Below, in pieces: positions 56,428 through 64,000 of a stretch of 64,000 bases of DNA. This DNA comes from Pseudomonas rhodesiae (GTDB taxonomy: Bacteria; Pseudomonadota; Gammaproteobacteria; Pseudomonadales; Pseudomonadaceae), in contig NZ_VFEU01000002.1 of assembly GCF_007858255.1 (NCBI RefSeq), positions 248,001-312,000 on the forward strand, written 5' to 3'. The position numbers and the translations under genes were made by a program. The stretch's first letter is position 1. The number at the start of each line of letters is the position of its first letter. The notes beneath the pieces are model-generated. The model did not search any database and had not been told where the DNA came from. It worked only from the letters and a program-made list of their open reading frames with translations.

Positions 56428-56459
56428 AAAAAAATGCCGCTTCAAAAGCGGCATTTTTC
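56428..56459. terminator. Bidirectional hairpin terminator
   Basis: AATGCCGCTT, loop CAA, AAGCGGCATT, with A-rich and T-rich flanks (preceding A run, following TTTC). It follows the stop of the DUF2388 gene on the minus strand by 12 bases. Confidence 0.85.
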
Positions 56460-56471
56460 AGCGAGAAGCTA

Positions 56472-56786
56472 TCACTCGGTGACAGCGTTTTTCGCGAGGA
56501 TGGCGTTGGCCAACTCCATGTCCGTGGCTTGCAAGCCTGGGTTGTCGGCGCGGACTTTCTGCATTGCGGCCTCCAGGTAAGGGCCACGGATACCACCGTC
56601 GCTGGCTACGAAGCTGCCGGCGTCATCTTGAGCGGCGACCACCAGTTTGTGGTCTTTGAATGTCAGGTAGGTCGAGCCGGTGGTGGCACCGGAGGAGATG
56701 ACATTGCGCCAGAAACTGTCGGCCATGGCTGAACCGACAGGAAGGGAAAGCACAGCGAGGGTTGCGACAGCATATTTGAGACGCAT
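56472..56786 (-). CDS. DUF2388 small periplasmic protein
   Basis: A 104-residue secreted protein with signal peptide ending AMA, mature start DSFWRN. The core VISSGATTGSTYLTFKDHKLVVAAQDDAGSFVASDG fits the DUF2388 family, common in pseudomonads and often present in several copies. Function unknown. It has its own terminator and probably its own promoter. The ATG at 56786 is chosen to give the signal peptide. Confidence 0.8.
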   Translation of the reverse strand: MRLKYAVATLAVLSLPVGSAMADSFWRNVISSGATTGSTYLTFKDHKLVVAAQDDAGSFVASDGGIRGPYLEAAMQKVRADNPGLQATDMELANAILAKNAVTE

Positions 56787-56855
56787 GATGGGTGACTCCG
56801 GGTGGGTGATCTGTACGTTTGGATCGTGGTTAGCCCAATCGAGTTCCGTCATTGA

Positions 56856-57302
56856 CTAAACAGTTTCAACCTTCAACACCACGCCTTCCTGGGCAATCAC
56901 GCGTACTTGAGCGCCTACCGGGCAGTCGGGGCCGCTGACCATCCACACACCATCGCCGACCTTCACCTTACCTCGTCCATCCACAATCGCCTGGTGCACC
57001 ACGAATGTGCGGCCGATCAACTCTGAGCCGCGTTCATTCAGCCCCGGTTGGTCACTGACCTTGGCGCTACTGCGCTGGCGCTTCCACCAGTACACCGCCG
57101 TCAATATCGACAGCACGGCAAACAACAGCAGTTGCCATTCCAGCGCGAGGGGCGGAACCAGAAACTTGATCACGCCCACGGCTGCCGCTGCGATACCCAT
57201 CCATAGCAGGTAACCACCGGCGCCGAAGACCTCAAGAATCAACAGCACCGTGCCCAAGGCCAGCCAATCCCAAAACGACAGGTGCAGCAGGAAATCCCAC
57301 AT
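56856..57302 (-). CDS. NfeD family protein (short form)
   Basis: A 148-residue membrane protein: two or three helices (LALGTVLLILEVFGAGGYLLWMGIA, LEWQLLLFAVLSILTAVYWW), then a C-terminal OB-fold domain (LIGRTFVVHQAIVDGRGKVKVGDGVWMV). This is the short NfeD form lacking the protease domain. It lies ten bases after an SPFH gene, its standard partner; together they form membrane microdomain-like complexes in bacteria. Confidence 0.9.
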   Translation of the reverse strand: MWDFLLHLSFWDWLALGTVLLILEVFGAGGYLLWMGIAAAAVGVIKFLVPPLALEWQLLLFAVLSILTAVYWWKRQRSSAKVSDQPGLNERGSELIGRTFVVHQAIVDGRGKVKVGDGVWMVSGPDCPVGAQVRVIAQEGVVLKVETV

Positions 57303-57312
57303 GGCGATGGCC

Positions 57313-58233
57313 TCAGCCCTTCTTGTGATCGAACGTTGCCTTAACGATCTCGCCGATGCCACCGACCGCACCGATCACCTGGCTGGCTTCAAGCGGCATC
57401 AGGATGACCTTGCTGTTGTTGGCCGAGGCCAGCTTGCCCAGGGCGTCGATATACTTTTGCGCCACGAAGTAGTTGACCGCCTGCACGTTGCCCGAGGCGA
57501 TGGCTTCCGACACCACTTGGGTCGCCCGTGCTTCGGCCTCGGCCTGGCGTTCGCGGGCTTCGGATTCGAGGAACGCCGCTTGCCGGCTACCTTCGGCCTC
57601 CAGAATCTGGGCTTGCTTTTTGCCCTCTGCGGTGAGGATCGCCGATGCCCGCAGCCCTTCAGCTTCGAGGATTTGCGCACGCTTGATCCGCTCGGCTTTC
57701 ATCTGACCGGACATGGCTGCCATCAGGTCGGCCGGGGGGCTGATGTCTTTGATTTCGATACGTGTGATCTTGATGCCCCAGGGCGCGGTGGCTTCGTCCA
57801 CGGTCTTCAGCAGTTTTTCATTGATGCCATCGCGCTGGCTCAGCATGGCATCCAGTTCCATCGAGCCGAGTACGGTTCGGATATTGGTTTGCAGCAGATT
57901 CCGAATGGCGTGTTCGAGGTTGTTGACCTCGTAGGCAGCCTGAGCGGTATTGACCACCTGGAAGAAACACACGGCATCGATCTGCACGGTGGCGTTATCG
58001 GCAGTGATGACTTCCTGCGGCGGGATATCCAGCACGCTTTCCATTACGTTGATCTTGCGACCGATACGGTCCATGACCGGGATGATGATGTTCAGGCCTG
58101 GCTTGAGGGTGTTGGTATAGCGACCAAAGCGCTCGACCGTCCATTGGTAACCCTGGGGCACGACTTTGAAGCCCATGAACAGAATGGCGATGGCCAATCC
58201 TACAAAGAGCAGCAGTACGGTTCCGATTTGCAT
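57313..58233 (-). CDS. SPFH/Band 7 protein (stomatin-like, QmcA type)
   Basis: A 306-residue membrane-anchored protein. One N-terminal helix ([19 protein letters not shown]) is followed by the SPFH domain ([34 protein letters not shown]). The long helical region rich in Glu, Ala and Arg contains repeated QILEAEG units, and the tail is short. It forms ring-like membrane assemblies and partners with NfeD encoded next to it. Confidence 0.92.
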   Translation of the reverse strand: MQIGTVLLLFVGLAIAILFMGFKVVPQGYQWTVERFGRYTNTLKPGLNIIIPVMDRIGRKINVMESVLDIPPQEVITADNATVQIDAVCFFQVVNTAQAAYEVNNLEHAIRNLLQTNIRTVLGSMELDAMLSQRDGINEKLLKTVDEATAPWGIKITRIEIKDISPPADLMAAMSGQMKAERIKRAQILEAEGLRASAILTAEGKKQAQILEAEGSRQAAFLESEARERQAEAEARATQVVSEAIASGNVQAVNYFVAQKYIDALGKLASANNSKVILMPLEASQVIGAVGGIGEIVKATFDHKKG

Positions 58234-58324
58234 GACGATTCCCTATCTGATGATGTCAGTGACGCAACGTTTGCTGATTGTAATGGTGTTGTCTGCGATA
58301 AGAACGATCTGTCCGCGCCGTAAT

Positions 58325-59989
58325 CTAGGGATTTGTTACTGAATCTGAGGGGGTGACCCGCAGCACTTCAGCCAAGGAGGTCTGCCCCGTCCTGACCTTC
58401 TGCATGCCCGCCATGCGCAAGCTGCACATCCCGTGCGCCATCGCTGCCTGACGCAGGGCTTGAACATCGGCGCCCGGGGTAATCAGGGCTTTGAGCGACT
58501 CGTTCAATATCATAATTTCGTAAACACCGGCTCTTCCCCGGTAACCGCTATGACGGCACTCCGCACACCCCACCGCTTCATGGCCGTCATCGCCCATGCG
58601 CTTGCAATAAGGACATAGCACCCGTACCAAGCGCTGCGCCATCACCCCCAACAAGGTAGCCTTGATCAAATAATGAGCAATACCCAGTTCCTGTAGCCGA
58701 CTAATGGCGCTGGGCGCGTCGTTGGTGTGCAGGGTGGACAGCACGAGATGCCCGGTCAGCGCGGCCTGGATAGCCATTTCTGCGGTTTCCTGGTCGCGGA
58801 TCTCGCCGATCATGATGATGTCCGGGTCCTGGCGCAGCAGGGCGCGGATGCCGCTGGCAAAGGTCAGGTCGATATTGTGTTGCACCTGCATCTGATTGAA
58901 CGCCGGCTCGACCATCTCGATCGGGTCCTCCACGGTGCACAGGTTGACCTCACGGGTCGCGAGCTGTTTAAGCGTGGTGTAGAGCGTGCTGGTTTTGCCT
59001 GAGCCGGTAGGCCCGGTGACCAGGATGATGCCGTTGGTCTGGCGCGTCATGGCATTCCAGCGGTGCCGGTCGTCATCCGATAAACCCAGCTGGTCAAAAT
59101 TCTTGAGCAGGACCTGAGGGTCGAAAATCCGCATCACCAGTTTTTCGCCGAAGGCGGTGGGAAGGGTCGACAGGCGTAACTCGATTTCCATACCCGCCGG
59201 ACTTTTGGTCTTCACCCGACCGTCCTGGGGTTTACGTTTCTCCGCCACGTTCATGCGGCCCAGGCTCTTGAGGCGGCTGACCACAGCCACCGCAACCTGG
59301 GGTGGGAATTGATAGACATCGTGCAGCAGCCCGTCAATGCGCAAGCGCACGCGACCCTGATCCCGGCAGGGTTCGATATGGATATCGCTGGCCCGCTGGG
59401 CAAAGGCGTACTGCAGCAGCCAATCGACGATATGGACAATGTGCGCATCGTTAGCGTCCGGCTCCTGATCGCTGCTCCCAAGGTTGAGCAGGTCCGGATG
59501 GCCTGGCGCGGTGACCTTCTGCTCAGCACCGTTGACCGATTTTGCCAGTCGATAGAATTCGCCGATGCAGCGCTGAATATCCTGCGGGTTGGCCACCACG
59601 CGCGTGATCGAACGCTTGAGCACCTGCGCCAGGCCGGCCTCCCAGCAGGTCACATAGGGTTGCGCGCTGGCAACGGTGACGGTTTGCGCGTCCACGGCCA
59701 CCGCCAGGATGCCGTGGCGTTGGGCGAACGCATGGGACATTAGCGGCACCACCGTCGCGACGTCGATCTTCAGCGGGTCGATGCGTAGATAGATTTGCCC
59801 GGCCTGCTCGGCAAGCCACTGAGTGAGGCGTTCCAGGCATGGCCCCAGCTCCGCGATGCGCTCCAGTGGGTGGCGGGTCGTATCGGCTGGCAACGCCGAT
59901 AAGCGGTGCGCGATGTCGGGCGTAATCAGCCCATATTCCACCAAGGGTGGCAGCAACGGGTGCAGTTCCAAACGACGATCAGCAGGCAT
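58325..59989 (-). CDS. Solitary GspE/PulE/PilB-type secretion ATPase
   Basis: A 554-residue hexameric ATPase. The N-terminal domain ends near residue 150. The ATPase core has SDIHIEPCRDQGRVRLRIDG, Walker A GPTGSGKTSTLYT, the Asp box TVEDPIE, Walker B DPDIIMIGEIRDQETAE and the His box STLHTNDAPSA. The C-terminal zinc module has two CxxC motifs (CPYC and CAEC). This is the ATPase of type II secretion or type IV pili, yet no other component lies nearby. Confidence 0.9.
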   Translation of the reverse strand: MPADRRLELHPLLPPLVEYGLITPDIAHRLSALPADTTRHPLERIAELGPCLERLTQWLAEQAGQIYLRIDPLKIDVATVVPLMSHAFAQRHGILAVAVDAQTVTVASAQPYVTCWEAGLAQVLKRSITRVVANPQDIQRCIGEFYRLAKSVNGAEQKVTAPGHPDLLNLGSSDQEPDANDAHIVHIVDWLLQYAFAQRASDIHIEPCRDQGRVRLRIDGLLHDVYQFPPQVAVAVVSRLKSLGRMNVAEKRKPQDGRVKTKSPAGMEIELRLSTLPTAFGEKLVMRIFDPQVLLKNFDQLGLSDDDRHRWNAMTRQTNGIILVTGPTGSGKTSTLYTTLKQLATREVNLCTVEDPIEMVEPAFNQMQVQHNIDLTFASGIRALLRQDPDIIMIGEIRDQETAEMAIQAALTGHLVLSTLHTNDAPSAISRLQELGIAHYLIKATLLGVMAQRLVRVLCPYCKRMGDDGHEAVGCAECRHSGYRGRAGVYEIMILNESLKALITPGADVQALRQAAMAHGMCSLRMAGMQKVRTGQTSLAEVLRVTPSDSVTNP

Positions 59990-60072
59990 GATGAGGTTTC
60001 CGGATGGCCTTGGATGTTCTCCCAGGCTAGTCAGCCTCCGACGCTCGCCCCGTCAACCTGTGTTGCAGGTTT

Positions 60073-60411
60073 TTACCTGGCGACCGCCATCTGGACGCCG
60101 GCCCCCAGTGCATCGGGCGTCCACACGTCCAGAGAACATACGCTGATCAGGTTTCGAATCTTTTCTCCGATCACCTGGGCCCGATGCCAGCTCAGACCAT
60201 CGAGCACAATTTGGATATTCAGTACGTCTACGTCTCGACTCACCGAGACCTGCCGAGGCGTAAGAAATTGCAGGGCGAAATAGTTGAGCACGCGGCACAG
60301 CACATCGGGCTCGGCTTCGGCGACGATCTGGTAGTGGGCCTGACAGTGGGCGGTGTTGACGGCCCATGCATCGACGCGGGTGACAGGCAGAGTGGTTTCG
60401 ACGGCGTGCAT
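60073..60411 (-). CDS. ACT-like domain protein
   Basis: A 112-residue soluble protein. AHYQIVAEAEPDVLCRVLNYFALQFLTPRQVSVSRDVDVLNIQIVL has the beta-alpha-beta pattern of ACT domains. The end, QVIGEKIRNLISVCSLDV, resembles the small regulatory subunit of acetolactate synthase (IlvM/IlvN). ACT domains bind amino acids. It is divergent from an Lrp-family regulator, so an amino acid-responsive role is plausible. GGAGAG precedes the ATG. I know no characterised homologue. Confidence 0.65.
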   Translation of the reverse strand: MHAVETTLPVTRVDAWAVNTAHCQAHYQIVAEAEPDVLCRVLNYFALQFLTPRQVSVSRDVDVLNIQIVLDGLSWHRAQVIGEKIRNLISVCSLDVWTPDALGAGVQMAVAR

Positions 60412-60480
60412 GCTGACTCTCCAGATTGAGTGGAGGAATTTTTACATCCAACCTCGGAGATTTCTTATCTAATATTGGCG

Positions 60481-60506
60481 TGAATACGGACATAAAAACG
60501 TATTCA
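60481..60506. promoter_or_regulatory. Perfect palindrome in the Lrp/ACT divergent promoter
   Basis: TGAATACG and CGTATTCA with a ten-base AT-rich spacer (GACATAAAAA). It lies 32 bases before the Lrp-family ATG and is the likely operator for that regulator. Confidence 0.65.
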
Positions 60507-60537
60507 ATCCAATAGAAGGTCCAAAGAAGGTATTTTT

Positions 60538-61008
60538 ATGCACAGTGAGTTGGACGCCTACGATCGCCGCATCCTGGCCTTGCTGCAAGAAGATGCGTCG
60601 CTGTCCAGCGCGCAGATCGCTGAGCAGGTCGGTCTGTCCCAGTCGCCTTGTTGGCGCAGGATTCAACGGCTCAAGGAAGAAGGGGTGATACGCGGTCAGG
60701 TGACATTGCTGGATCGCAAGAAAATCGGCCTTAACACGCAGATATTCGCCGAGGTCAAACTCAATGCCCACGGCCGTTCCAACTTCACCGAATTCACCGA
60801 GGCGATTCGCGGCTTTCCGGAAGTGTTGGAGTGTTATGTGCTGATGGGCGCGGTGGATTTCCTGCTGCGCATCGTGACGTCGGACATCGAAGCATACGAA
60901 CGGTTTTTCTTCGAGAAGCTGTCGATGGTGCCCGGGATTCAGGAGGTCAATTCGATTGTGGCGCTGTCTGAAATCAAGTCGACCACCAGCCTGCCAGTAT
61001 TGCGCTGA
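60538..61008 (+). CDS. Lrp/AsnC family transcriptional regulator
   Basis: A 156-residue regulator. The helix-turn-helix is in YDRRILALLQEDASLSSAQI and AEQVGLSQSPCWRRIQRLKEEGVI (residues 5-45). The C-terminal RAM domain contains VLECYVLMGAVDFLLRIVTSDIEAYERF, the ligand and oligomer interface. It resembles the Lrp branch more than AsnC. Divergent from the ACT-like gene with a palindrome in the gap, so autoregulation and control of the neighbour are likely. Confidence 0.92.
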   Translation: MHSELDAYDRRILALLQEDASLSSAQIAEQVGLSQSPCWRRIQRLKEEGVIRGQVTLLDRKKIGLNTQIFAEVKLNAHGRSNFTEFTEAIRGFPEVLECYVLMGAVDFLLRIVTSDIEAYERFFFEKLSMVPGIQEVNSIVALSEIKSTTSLPVLR

Positions 61009-61021
61009 TCGGGTGGATCTT

Positions 61022-61088
61022 ATCGGGGGCGAGCCCCCTCCCACACTTGGAATGCATTTCATATGTGGGAGGAGGGCTGGCGGCCGAT
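61022..61088. repeat. Degenerate REP palindrome pair
   Basis: ATCGGGGGCGAGCCCCCTCCCAC and GTGGGAGGAGGGCTGGCGGCCGAT are inverted around a short core. The second unit has several changes from the usual sequence. It lies between the convergent regulator and triphosphatase genes. Confidence 0.75.
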
Positions 61089-61095
61089 TGCAATG

Positions 61096-62463
61096 TTACA
61101 AACGCAGCAGGGTCTTCCACGCACGGTTCTGATACACCGCAATCGCCTGGTGCATCCGCGCATCCAGCGACTCATCAGTGATCGGCTGGTTGGCCAATAG
61201 CGCCAACTTGTTCAGCTCGCCGTAGAGACGATCCAGTTCGGGAATGTCCAGCACATGGCGGGCGTGGTGCAGCCAGGCCTGGATGCGTTCGATACGTGGC
61301 AGTTGCTCGGCCAAGTCTTCCGGCTGCTGTTGGTAGCGTGGCAGTTGCAAGGCGACGGCGTCGTCGGCCAGCAGGCGCGGCAACCAGTTGGCGATTTGCG
61401 CGGCGCCCTGGCGGTTGCCACGTACGTTGCGGTCGGCGGTCCAGGTGCGGGCCATCAGCCAGCGCGACGTGTTGAGTGAGAACAGGCCCCAGCGCACGTC
61501 TTCCAATTCTTCGGCGAATTGTTCCGGTGCGGCTTTACGGATGTCTTCATCATCGTCACCGGCCTGCACCAGTGGGCGCCAGTCTTCCAACAGCGCGTCC
61601 AGCGCAGTGCGCAGTTCGCTGGTGGACTGGCGGGGCGCGGCCTGGCCGAGGCTGCCGACCAGAGCGCGCAGTTCGCCGAGGTTATCGACCCAGTCCTGCA
61701 GCAGGCGCCAGTGGCCGTTGAAACGGTATTGTTCAGCCAGGCGCTGGCTGCTGCCGAGCAGGTGCCACATCAGGGCGGCGAAAGCATCGTCCAGCGGCAT
61801 TTCGGCGTGTAGCTGTGGCGCCGGCAGGCTCAGGGAGTAACTGCTGGCGTCATACAGGCGGTAGCCGCGCTCGGCCTTGCTGATATCGCATGGCATCAGC
61901 GCCAGGGTGGCGGCCAGTTCGGCGGCCAGTTCCAGCAGGGCGGCCGGCTCGCCTTCGCGCAGTTCCAGTTCCAGCTCGCAGATTTCTTCTTTCTGTTTGC
62001 CGGCCACTACATGGCCCAGGTCCAGAGCCGCTTCGATCACCACCTTGGCCTTGCCGCGGCCCCAGGCAATTTCGGCGCGTTCACGCACGAAGTCGGTGGT
62101 AAAAATCGGCTTGAGGGTTTTTTTGTCCAGTTCGGCCAGTTGCTCGGGCCAGCACTCGCCGTCAAGTTTCTTCACATCGAGCTTGGCTTTGGGCAAGTCC
62201 CAGTTGTACTCGTTGCGTTCCGACAAGCCGGCGACGCTCTGGCCACGGGTCTTGAGGGTTTGAATGATGTCGTCACCGTCCTTGCGCAGGCGCAGGGCAA
62301 CCTTGGCCTGGGCCAGGTCGCGCTCGGGGGTGTCGAAATACTGGTTCATCAACTCACGGCGTTCCCAGCCACTTTTGTTGCGTTTTTTCAGTAACGGGTG
62401 CTCACGCAGCGCGGCGAGTGTTTCGCGGCTGACGCGGAGCTTGATTTCGGTTTCTTTCTGCAT
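61096..62463 (-). CDS. ygiF: CYTH-CHAD inorganic triphosphatase
   Basis: A 455-residue protein. The N-terminal CYTH domain carries the ExExK motif (ETEIKLRV) and alternating charged strands (VALRLRKDG, ELELELREG) that line the tunnel. The C-terminal half is a helical CHAD domain with conserved histidines and arginines (WHLLGSSQRL, WLHHARHVLDI). E. coli YgiF of this layout hydrolyses inorganic triphosphate; CHAD domains bind polyphosphate. Start set at MQKETE (62463). Divergent from argE. Confidence 0.9.
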   Translation of the reverse strand: MQKETEIKLRVSRETLAALREHPLLKKRNKSGWERRELMNQYFDTPERDLAQAKVALRLRKDGDDIIQTLKTRGQSVAGLSERNEYNWDLPKAKLDVKKLDGECWPEQLAELDKKTLKPIFTTDFVRERAEIAWGRGKAKVVIEAALDLGHVVAGKQKEEICELELELREGEPAALLELAAELAATLALMPCDISKAERGYRLYDASSYSLSLPAPQLHAEMPLDDAFAALMWHLLGSSQRLAEQYRFNGHWRLLQDWVDNLGELRALVGSLGQAAPRQSTSELRTALDALLEDWRPLVQAGDDDEDIRKAAPEQFAEELEDVRWGLFSLNTSRWLMARTWTADRNVRGNRQGAAQIANWLPRLLADDAVALQLPRYQQQPEDLAEQLPRIERIQAWLHHARHVLDIPELDRLYGELNKLALLANQPITDESLDARMHQAIAVYQNRAWKTLLRL

Positions 62464-62621
62464 GGCCGGAAAATCCAGGATCGGGAGCGCAGCCGGGGAA
62501 AAGAGTGGCTGCCAAGGTCGTGCAGTGTACAGGACTGAGCCCGGCAACGCGCCGCAACGGTTTATTGTGTCGTGCAGATGCCTCTATAGTGAGGTTCATC
62601 CGGGAAGTGGGGAGACTGTAT

Positions 62622-63770
62622 ATGCCGTTGCCGTCCATGAAAGAGCAGTTCGCCGCGTTGATTGCCGCGCCGTCGGTCAGTTGCACCCAGGCGTCCCTGG
62701 ACCAGACCAACCGCCCCGTGATCGACCTGCTTGCCGGCTGGCTGGGCGATCTGGGGTTCAGCATCGACATCCAGACCGTCAGCCCAGGCAAATTCAATCT
62801 GCTCGCCAGTTTCGGCAGCGGCCCTGGCGGCCTGGTGCTGGCCGGGCATAGCGACACCGTGCCCTATGACCCCGCGTTGTGGAAAACCGACCCGCTGAAA
62901 CTGACGGAAATCGACGGTCGCTGGGTAGGATTGGGTAGTTGCGACATGAAGGGCTTTTTCGCTTTGATCATCGAGGCGCTGTTGCCGCTGCTGGATCAAC
63001 CGTTCAAGCAGCCCTTGCTGATCCTCGCTACGTGCGATGAGGAAAGCTCCATGTCCGGCGCCCGTGCGCTGGCCGAGGCCGGTCGCCCGCTGGGCCGCGC
63101 GGCGGTGATCGGCGAGCCGACGGGCCTTAAACCGATCCGCCTGCATAAAGGCGTGATGATGGAGCGCATCGACATTCTCGGTCGCAGCGGCCATTCGTCG
63201 GACCCCAGCCTCGGCCGCAGCGCCCTTGAGGCTATGCACGATGCTATCGGTGAACTGCGCGGCCTGCGCCTGGCCTGGCAGCGCGAGTACCGCAATCCGC
63301 AATTCAGCGTGCCGCAACCGACCCTGAACTTCGGCTGCATCCACGGTGGTGACAACCCCAACCGCATCTGTGGCCAATGCTCCCTGGAGTTCGATTTGCG
63401 CCCCCTGCCCGGCATGGACCCTCAAGTGTTGCGCGATGCCATTCGGCAGAAGCTCCAACCGTTGGCCGAGCGCCATCAAGTCAAGATCGACTACGCGCCG
63501 CTGTTCCCGGCGGTGCCGCCATTCGAGCAGCCGGAAGACGCCGAGCTGGTGCGGGTTGCGGAACGTTTGACCGGTCATCGTGCCGAAGCAGTAGCGTTCG
63601 GCACCGAAGCGCCTTATCTTCAGCGCCTTGGTTGTGAAACCCTGGTGCTCGGCCCTGGCGATATCGCCTGTGCGCACCAGCCGGGCGAATACCTCGAAAT
63701 GTCACGCCTGACGCCTACAGTGCGTCTATTGCGGGAATTGATCGAACATTACTGCCTGAAACCCGCATAA
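62622..63770 (+). CDS. argE: Acetylornithine deacetylase
   Basis: A 382-residue M20-family metalloenzyme that releases ornithine from N-acetylornithine. Metal and catalytic residues appear as LAGHSDTVP, GSCDMKGFFAL, TCDEESSMSGA, GEPTGLKPIR and CAHQPGEYLEM. GGGGAG precedes the ATG at 62622, which excludes the longer frame. Followed by a 135-base gap and argA, the first gene of the same pathway. Confidence 0.93.
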   Translation: MPLPSMKEQFAALIAAPSVSCTQASLDQTNRPVIDLLAGWLGDLGFSIDIQTVSPGKFNLLASFGSGPGGLVLAGHSDTVPYDPALWKTDPLKLTEIDGRWVGLGSCDMKGFFALIIEALLPLLDQPFKQPLLILATCDEESSMSGARALAEAGRPLGRAAVIGEPTGLKPIRLHKGVMMERIDILGRSGHSSDPSLGRSALEAMHDAIGELRGLRLAWQREYRNPQFSVPQPTLNFGCIHGGDNPNRICGQCSLEFDLRPLPGMDPQVLRDAIRQKLQPLAERHQVKIDYAPLFPAVPPFEQPEDAELVRVAERLTGHRAEAVAFGTEAPYLQRLGCETLVLGPGDIACAHQPGEYLEMSRLTPTVRLLRELIEHYCLKPA

Positions 63771-63809
63771 ATTAACCCCTGCCTGTTCGTACATAGAAGG
63801 AGAGTGAGC

Positions 63810-63836
63810 GTGTCGCCAAGCCTGTTCCGACGATAA
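63810..63836 (+). CDS. Candidate argA leader peptide (8 residues)
   Basis: GTG TCG CCA AGC CTG TTC CGA CGA TAA encodes MSPSLFRR. AAGGAG lies seven bases before the GTG, an excellent ribosome site. The last two sense codons are both CGA (arginine). Downstream, CAGCC (63841-63845) can pair with GGCTG (63877-63881), followed by CTTTTTATT. Position 70 bases before argA suggests an arginine-responsive leader, but it may be chance. Confidence 0.35.
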   Translation: MSPSLFRR

Positions 63837-63905
63837 CCATCAGCCCGCCGTGCGCTTTCACGATTCATCCTTTTTTGGCTGCTTTTTATTACAGGCCCAG
63901 GTGTT

Positions 63906-64000
63906 ATGCCCGAATACGTCAATTGGCTTCGTCATGCTTCCCCTTACATCAATGCCCACCGCGACTGCACCTTTGTGGTCATGTTGCCGGGCGATGGTGT
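63906..64000 (+). CDS. argA: Amino-acid N-acetyltransferase ArgA (5' part, cut by window end)
   Basis: Only the first 31 codons are in the window: MPEYVNWLRHASPYINAHRD followed by CTFVVMLPGDGV. This is the start of the amino-acid-kinase-like domain of classical ArgA, which acetylates glutamate in the first step of arginine synthesis. Its position after argE agrees. The rest lies beyond base 64000. Confidence 0.85.
   Translation, partial: MPEYVNWLRHASPYINAHRDCTFVVMLPGDG

Overview
The window is a piece of a Pseudomonas chromosome, most likely of the P. fluorescens group. This rests on the algP-type histone-like gene at the left edge, the run hemB / ppk-ppx / trxA-rho / ubiD / glpT / 6S RNA-zapA / pepP-ubiH-ubiI / gcvT-gcvH / argE-argA, a high-GC coding style, and four GTGGGAGGGGGCTTGCCCCCGAT-type REP palindrome pairs of the kind known from fluorescent pseudomonads. 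From memory, much of the core order also matches P. aeruginosa PAO1. No tRNA, rRNA, CRISPR array, transposase or phage gene was seen.

Layout. 0-5 kb: algP, an ABC-F ATPase, a short MscS channel and a LysE exporter. 5-8.2 kb: a four-gene envelope operon on the minus strand (COG3014 lipoprotein, YcfL, LpoB-like, CsgG/LpoB-like). 8.4-18.6 kb: an FTR1/cytochrome c iron permease, YaiI, ElbB, a sterol-desaturase-like hydroxylase, DedA, hemB, and convergent ppk and ppx (polyphosphate synthesis and breakdown). 18.6-27.3 kb: an accessory block between ppx and trxA. It holds a compact chaperone-usher pilus cluster (two DUF1120-type subunits, chaperone, usher) behind an AT-rich leader with a perfect 13-bp inverted repeat. 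It also holds a polar amino acid ABC transporter divergent from a FadR-type GntR regulator, with a clear operator-like palindrome between them.

27.4-36.7 kb: trxA and rho, each with a strong intrinsic terminator, an AT3-SGNH acyltransferase, ubiD coupled to a fused Fe-S/flavin reductase, a small predicted outer-membrane barrel, ChaC and glpT. 36.9-45.7 kb: a quinone oxidoreductase, a FliL-like protein, the YhhJ-RbbA-YhiI tripartite exporter, an EVE protein, a 48-residue membrane peptide, and the 6S RNA between zapA and 5-formyl-THF cyclo-ligase. 45.7-50.5 kb: YgfB, pepP, ubiH, a DUF4442 protein and ubiI in one tight operon. 50.6-53.4 kb: a ferric-iron substrate-binding protein and permease split by a REP pair and lacking an ATPase gene. 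53.6-64 kb: gcvT-gcvH (no gcvP here), a DegT aminotransferase, a DUF2388 protein, NfeD plus an SPFH protein, a solitary GspE ATPase, an ACT-like protein divergent from an Lrp-family regulator around a perfect palindrome, a CYTH/CHAD triphosphatase, argE and the start of argA.

No obvious defence, toxin or biosynthetic island stands out. The signals most worth a second look are regulatory or contextual: a candidate Arg-Arg leader peptide before argA, the Lrp/ACT palindrome, the GntR operator, the pilus leader hairpin, the LpoB-like operon, and a DUF4442 gene locked between ubiH and ubiI. All function calls come from reading the protein sequences; no search was run.
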